Source: Rossellomorea aquimaris
GTDB taxonomy: Bacteria > Bacillota > Bacilli > Bacillales > Bacillaceae_B
DNA: 64,000 nucleotides
Direction of reading: 5' to 3'
NCBI RefSeq assembly: GCF_020171925.1
Contig: NZ_JAIVAR010000001.1
Coordinates: 248,001 to 312,000 of the forward strand
Numbering within the stretch: the stretch's first letter is position 1; every line of letters begins with the position of its first letter. Positions 62,810-64,000 of this stretch are shown one piece after another. The notes under the pieces are model-generated. The model worked only from the letters and a program-made list of their open reading frames with translations. It was not told the DNA's origin and did no database searches. Both the position numbers and the translations under genes were made by a program.

Positions 62810-64000
62810 ATGGCTTTTGAAGGGATCATTCTTGATTTAGATCAAACCTTAATAGAAACTTCAGGTTTGAAAAAATGGAGAGACGAGCAAGCTTGGGATC
62901 AATGTTTTGAAAATTTTCATTTAACTAGAGTATACCCCTATGTACAAGCTTTTTTTCAATCCCTATCAGATAAAAAAATAGGTATTGTTACAAACTCTCC
63001 TCTTTCTTATGCAAGTAGGCTACTAGAATATCATCAAATTGCTTATGATCATATAGTTGCTTATCAGAAATACGGAAGGAATAAACCGTATCCTGACCAA
63101 TTGTTAAGCTGTGCCCAAGAGCTGAGCATTAAACCAGAACGATGTATGTACATAGGCGATGATATTTGTGATGTGGTATCAGCAAAAGTTGCTGGTTACC
63201 ACTCAGTTGCCTTTTGTGTAGACAATCAACACGTTGAAGAACTTGTTCCATATATGCCTGAGGTAATTATCTCTGACTACCTTCAGCTTAGTAGGTATAT
63301 ACATAATTATGATGATATTTCTCTTCATAAAAAAAAGGATGTTAACTATGAACAAGCGCTTGAAGCAAAGAAGAAGAACAATGGTCAAAAGTATTTAGGT
63401 TTATTGAGAGAAGCAAGTGAACTAGGGAATGGAAAAGCACAATATAAATTGTCTAAATTACTTAAAAAGAATCCATTATTTGTGGAGGGGGATAAAGATG
63501 CTGACTTTTACCTCTGGGAGTCAGCAAAGATGATGACCCCTGAAGCAATTTATGAGATTGGCTTTCAATATAAAACAAACGGGGAAACAGAGAAAGCAGA
63601 AAAATTTTTTCGAACTGCAGCTAACTTAGAATTACCACATGCTCAATTTCACTTTGGTCAAACAATTCTAACTAAGGGTCTACAACTTTCAAAGATTAAT
63701 ATATCAAAACGTTGGATGGAAAAATCAGTGGTAAATGGTTTGTCAAAGGGTAGAGACTTATTAGAAAAAGTAAATCAGATTAGTAATTTTGAAGCAGAAT
63801 TGTGTAATCATATGCTATTTGACCGTAAAAGTGAAATTTTTTATCTGGATTCTTACATCCCCGAGAAAAGGAAAGATGATTTTTTTTCATTAAATATTAT
63901 TAAAGTCAAAAACAAAGAAGAATCTGGAATAAAATATTTCTTAGAAAGATTTGAAAACATCTTAATTGATGGTATCGCAATTTGCTTTGTTCCTTCTTCG
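62810..64000 (+). CDS. HAD phosphatase fused to Sel1/TPR-like repeats and a probable phosphoribosyltransferase domain (3' end outside window)
   Basis: The frame is open for 397 codons to the window edge. Residues 1-165 are a HAD hydrolase: nucleophile motif ILDLDQTLIET (D9, D11), IVTNSP (motif II), GRNKPYPD (motif III Lys) and YIGDDICDVVSAKVAGY (motif IV). Residues about 175-330 are helical Sel1-like repeats (ASELGNGKAQYKLSKLLKK, PEAIYEIGFQYKTNGETEKAEKFFRTAA). The last part, KYFLERFENILIDGIAICFVPSS, resembles the strand and loop entering the active site of ComF-like phosphoribosyltransferases (xAIVPSS). ATG follows AAGGAGG. The full domain end and any third gene lie outside. Phosphatase plus PRTase suggests nucleotide or sugar-phosphate chemistry; this is inference. 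Confidence 0.8.
   Translation, partial: MAFEGIILDLDQTLIETSGLKKWRDEQAWDQCFENFHLTRVYPYVQAFFQSLSDKKIGIVTNSPLSYASRLLEYHQIAYDHIVAYQKYGRNKPYPDQLLSCAQELSIKPERCMYIGDDICDVVSAKVAGYHSVAFCVDNQHVEELVPYMPEVIISDYLQLSRYIHNYDDISLHKKKDVNYEQALEAKKKNNGQKYLGLLREASELGNGKAQYKLSKLLKKNPLFVEGDKDADFYLWESAKMMTPEAIYEIGFQYKTNGETEKAEKFFRTAANLELPHAQFHFGQTILTKGLQLSKINISKRWMEKSVVNGLSKGRDLLEKVNQISNFEAELCNHMLFDRKSEIFYLDSYIPEKRKDDFFSLNIIKVKNKEESGIKYFLERFENILIDGIAICFVPSS

Overview
The window is chromosomal DNA of a spore-forming, low-to-moderate GC member of the Bacillaceae (Bacillus sensu lato). The evidence is conserved gene order shared with Bacillus subtilis (miaB-ymcA-cotE, mutS-mutL, miaA-hfq-spoVK-hflX-ynbB-glnR-glnA, lexA-yneA-yneB-ynzC-tkt-sirA-yneF, ynzD-like-ccdA-yneI-ccdC-yneK), sporulation genes, and Bacillus-type control sites (SigE promoter, GlnR and SOS boxes, cre, Spo0A box). 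The dispersed repeats and accessory genes suggest a non-subtilis, perhaps marine or Rossellomorea-like lineage; that assignment is inference.

Layout. 1-1088: end of a two-subunit 2-oxoacid:ferredoxin oxidoreductase. 1096-2590: a dispersed repeat with a second repeat nested in it, then a coiled-coil protein on the minus strand. 2854-5827: miaB, ymcA and cotE. 6023-11635: YeiH-type exporter, topB, an ankyrin protein and a short CstA. 12000-23853: a complete reductive pyrimidine-degradation cluster. It reduces uracil or thymine (PreT/PreA), opens the ring (dihydropyrimidinase), removes the carbamoyl group (beta-ureidopropionase), transaminates beta-alanine and oxidises the semialdehyde to acyl-CoA, with an NCS1 permease and a PucR-type regulator. 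cre-like sites and a shared TCAATGAA motif mark its transcription units. 24018-27104: VOC protein, VanW protein, a secreted unknown and a DedA-type membrane protein. 27236-31778: mutSL. 32013-36511: FAD oxidase, half-size MFS protein and penicillin-acylase-like enzyme. 37186-43158: miaA, hfq, spoVK, TRIC-type channel, hflX, ynbB. 43221-45096: glnRA with two GlnR sites. 45191-49797: SOS region (lexA, yneA, yneB, ynzC), a MITE-like element and tkt. 50062-58726: sirA with a Spo0A box, yneF, camS, a BmrC/BmrD-like heterodimeric ABC exporter, a Spo0E-like phosphatase gene, ccdA-yneI-ccdC and yneK. 59013-60341: a PAS sensor histidine kinase.

At about 60404 the conserved backbone stops. A tRNA 3'-end-like fragment lies exactly where the DNA becomes visibly AT-rich. 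Beyond it are about 1 kb of non-coding, hairpin-rich DNA and a two-gene operon running off the edge: a TPR protein with a cold-shock-like C-terminal domain, followed by a HAD phosphatase fused to Sel1/TPR-like repeats and what looks like the start of a phosphoribosyltransferase domain. This island is the best candidate in the window for an undescribed system.
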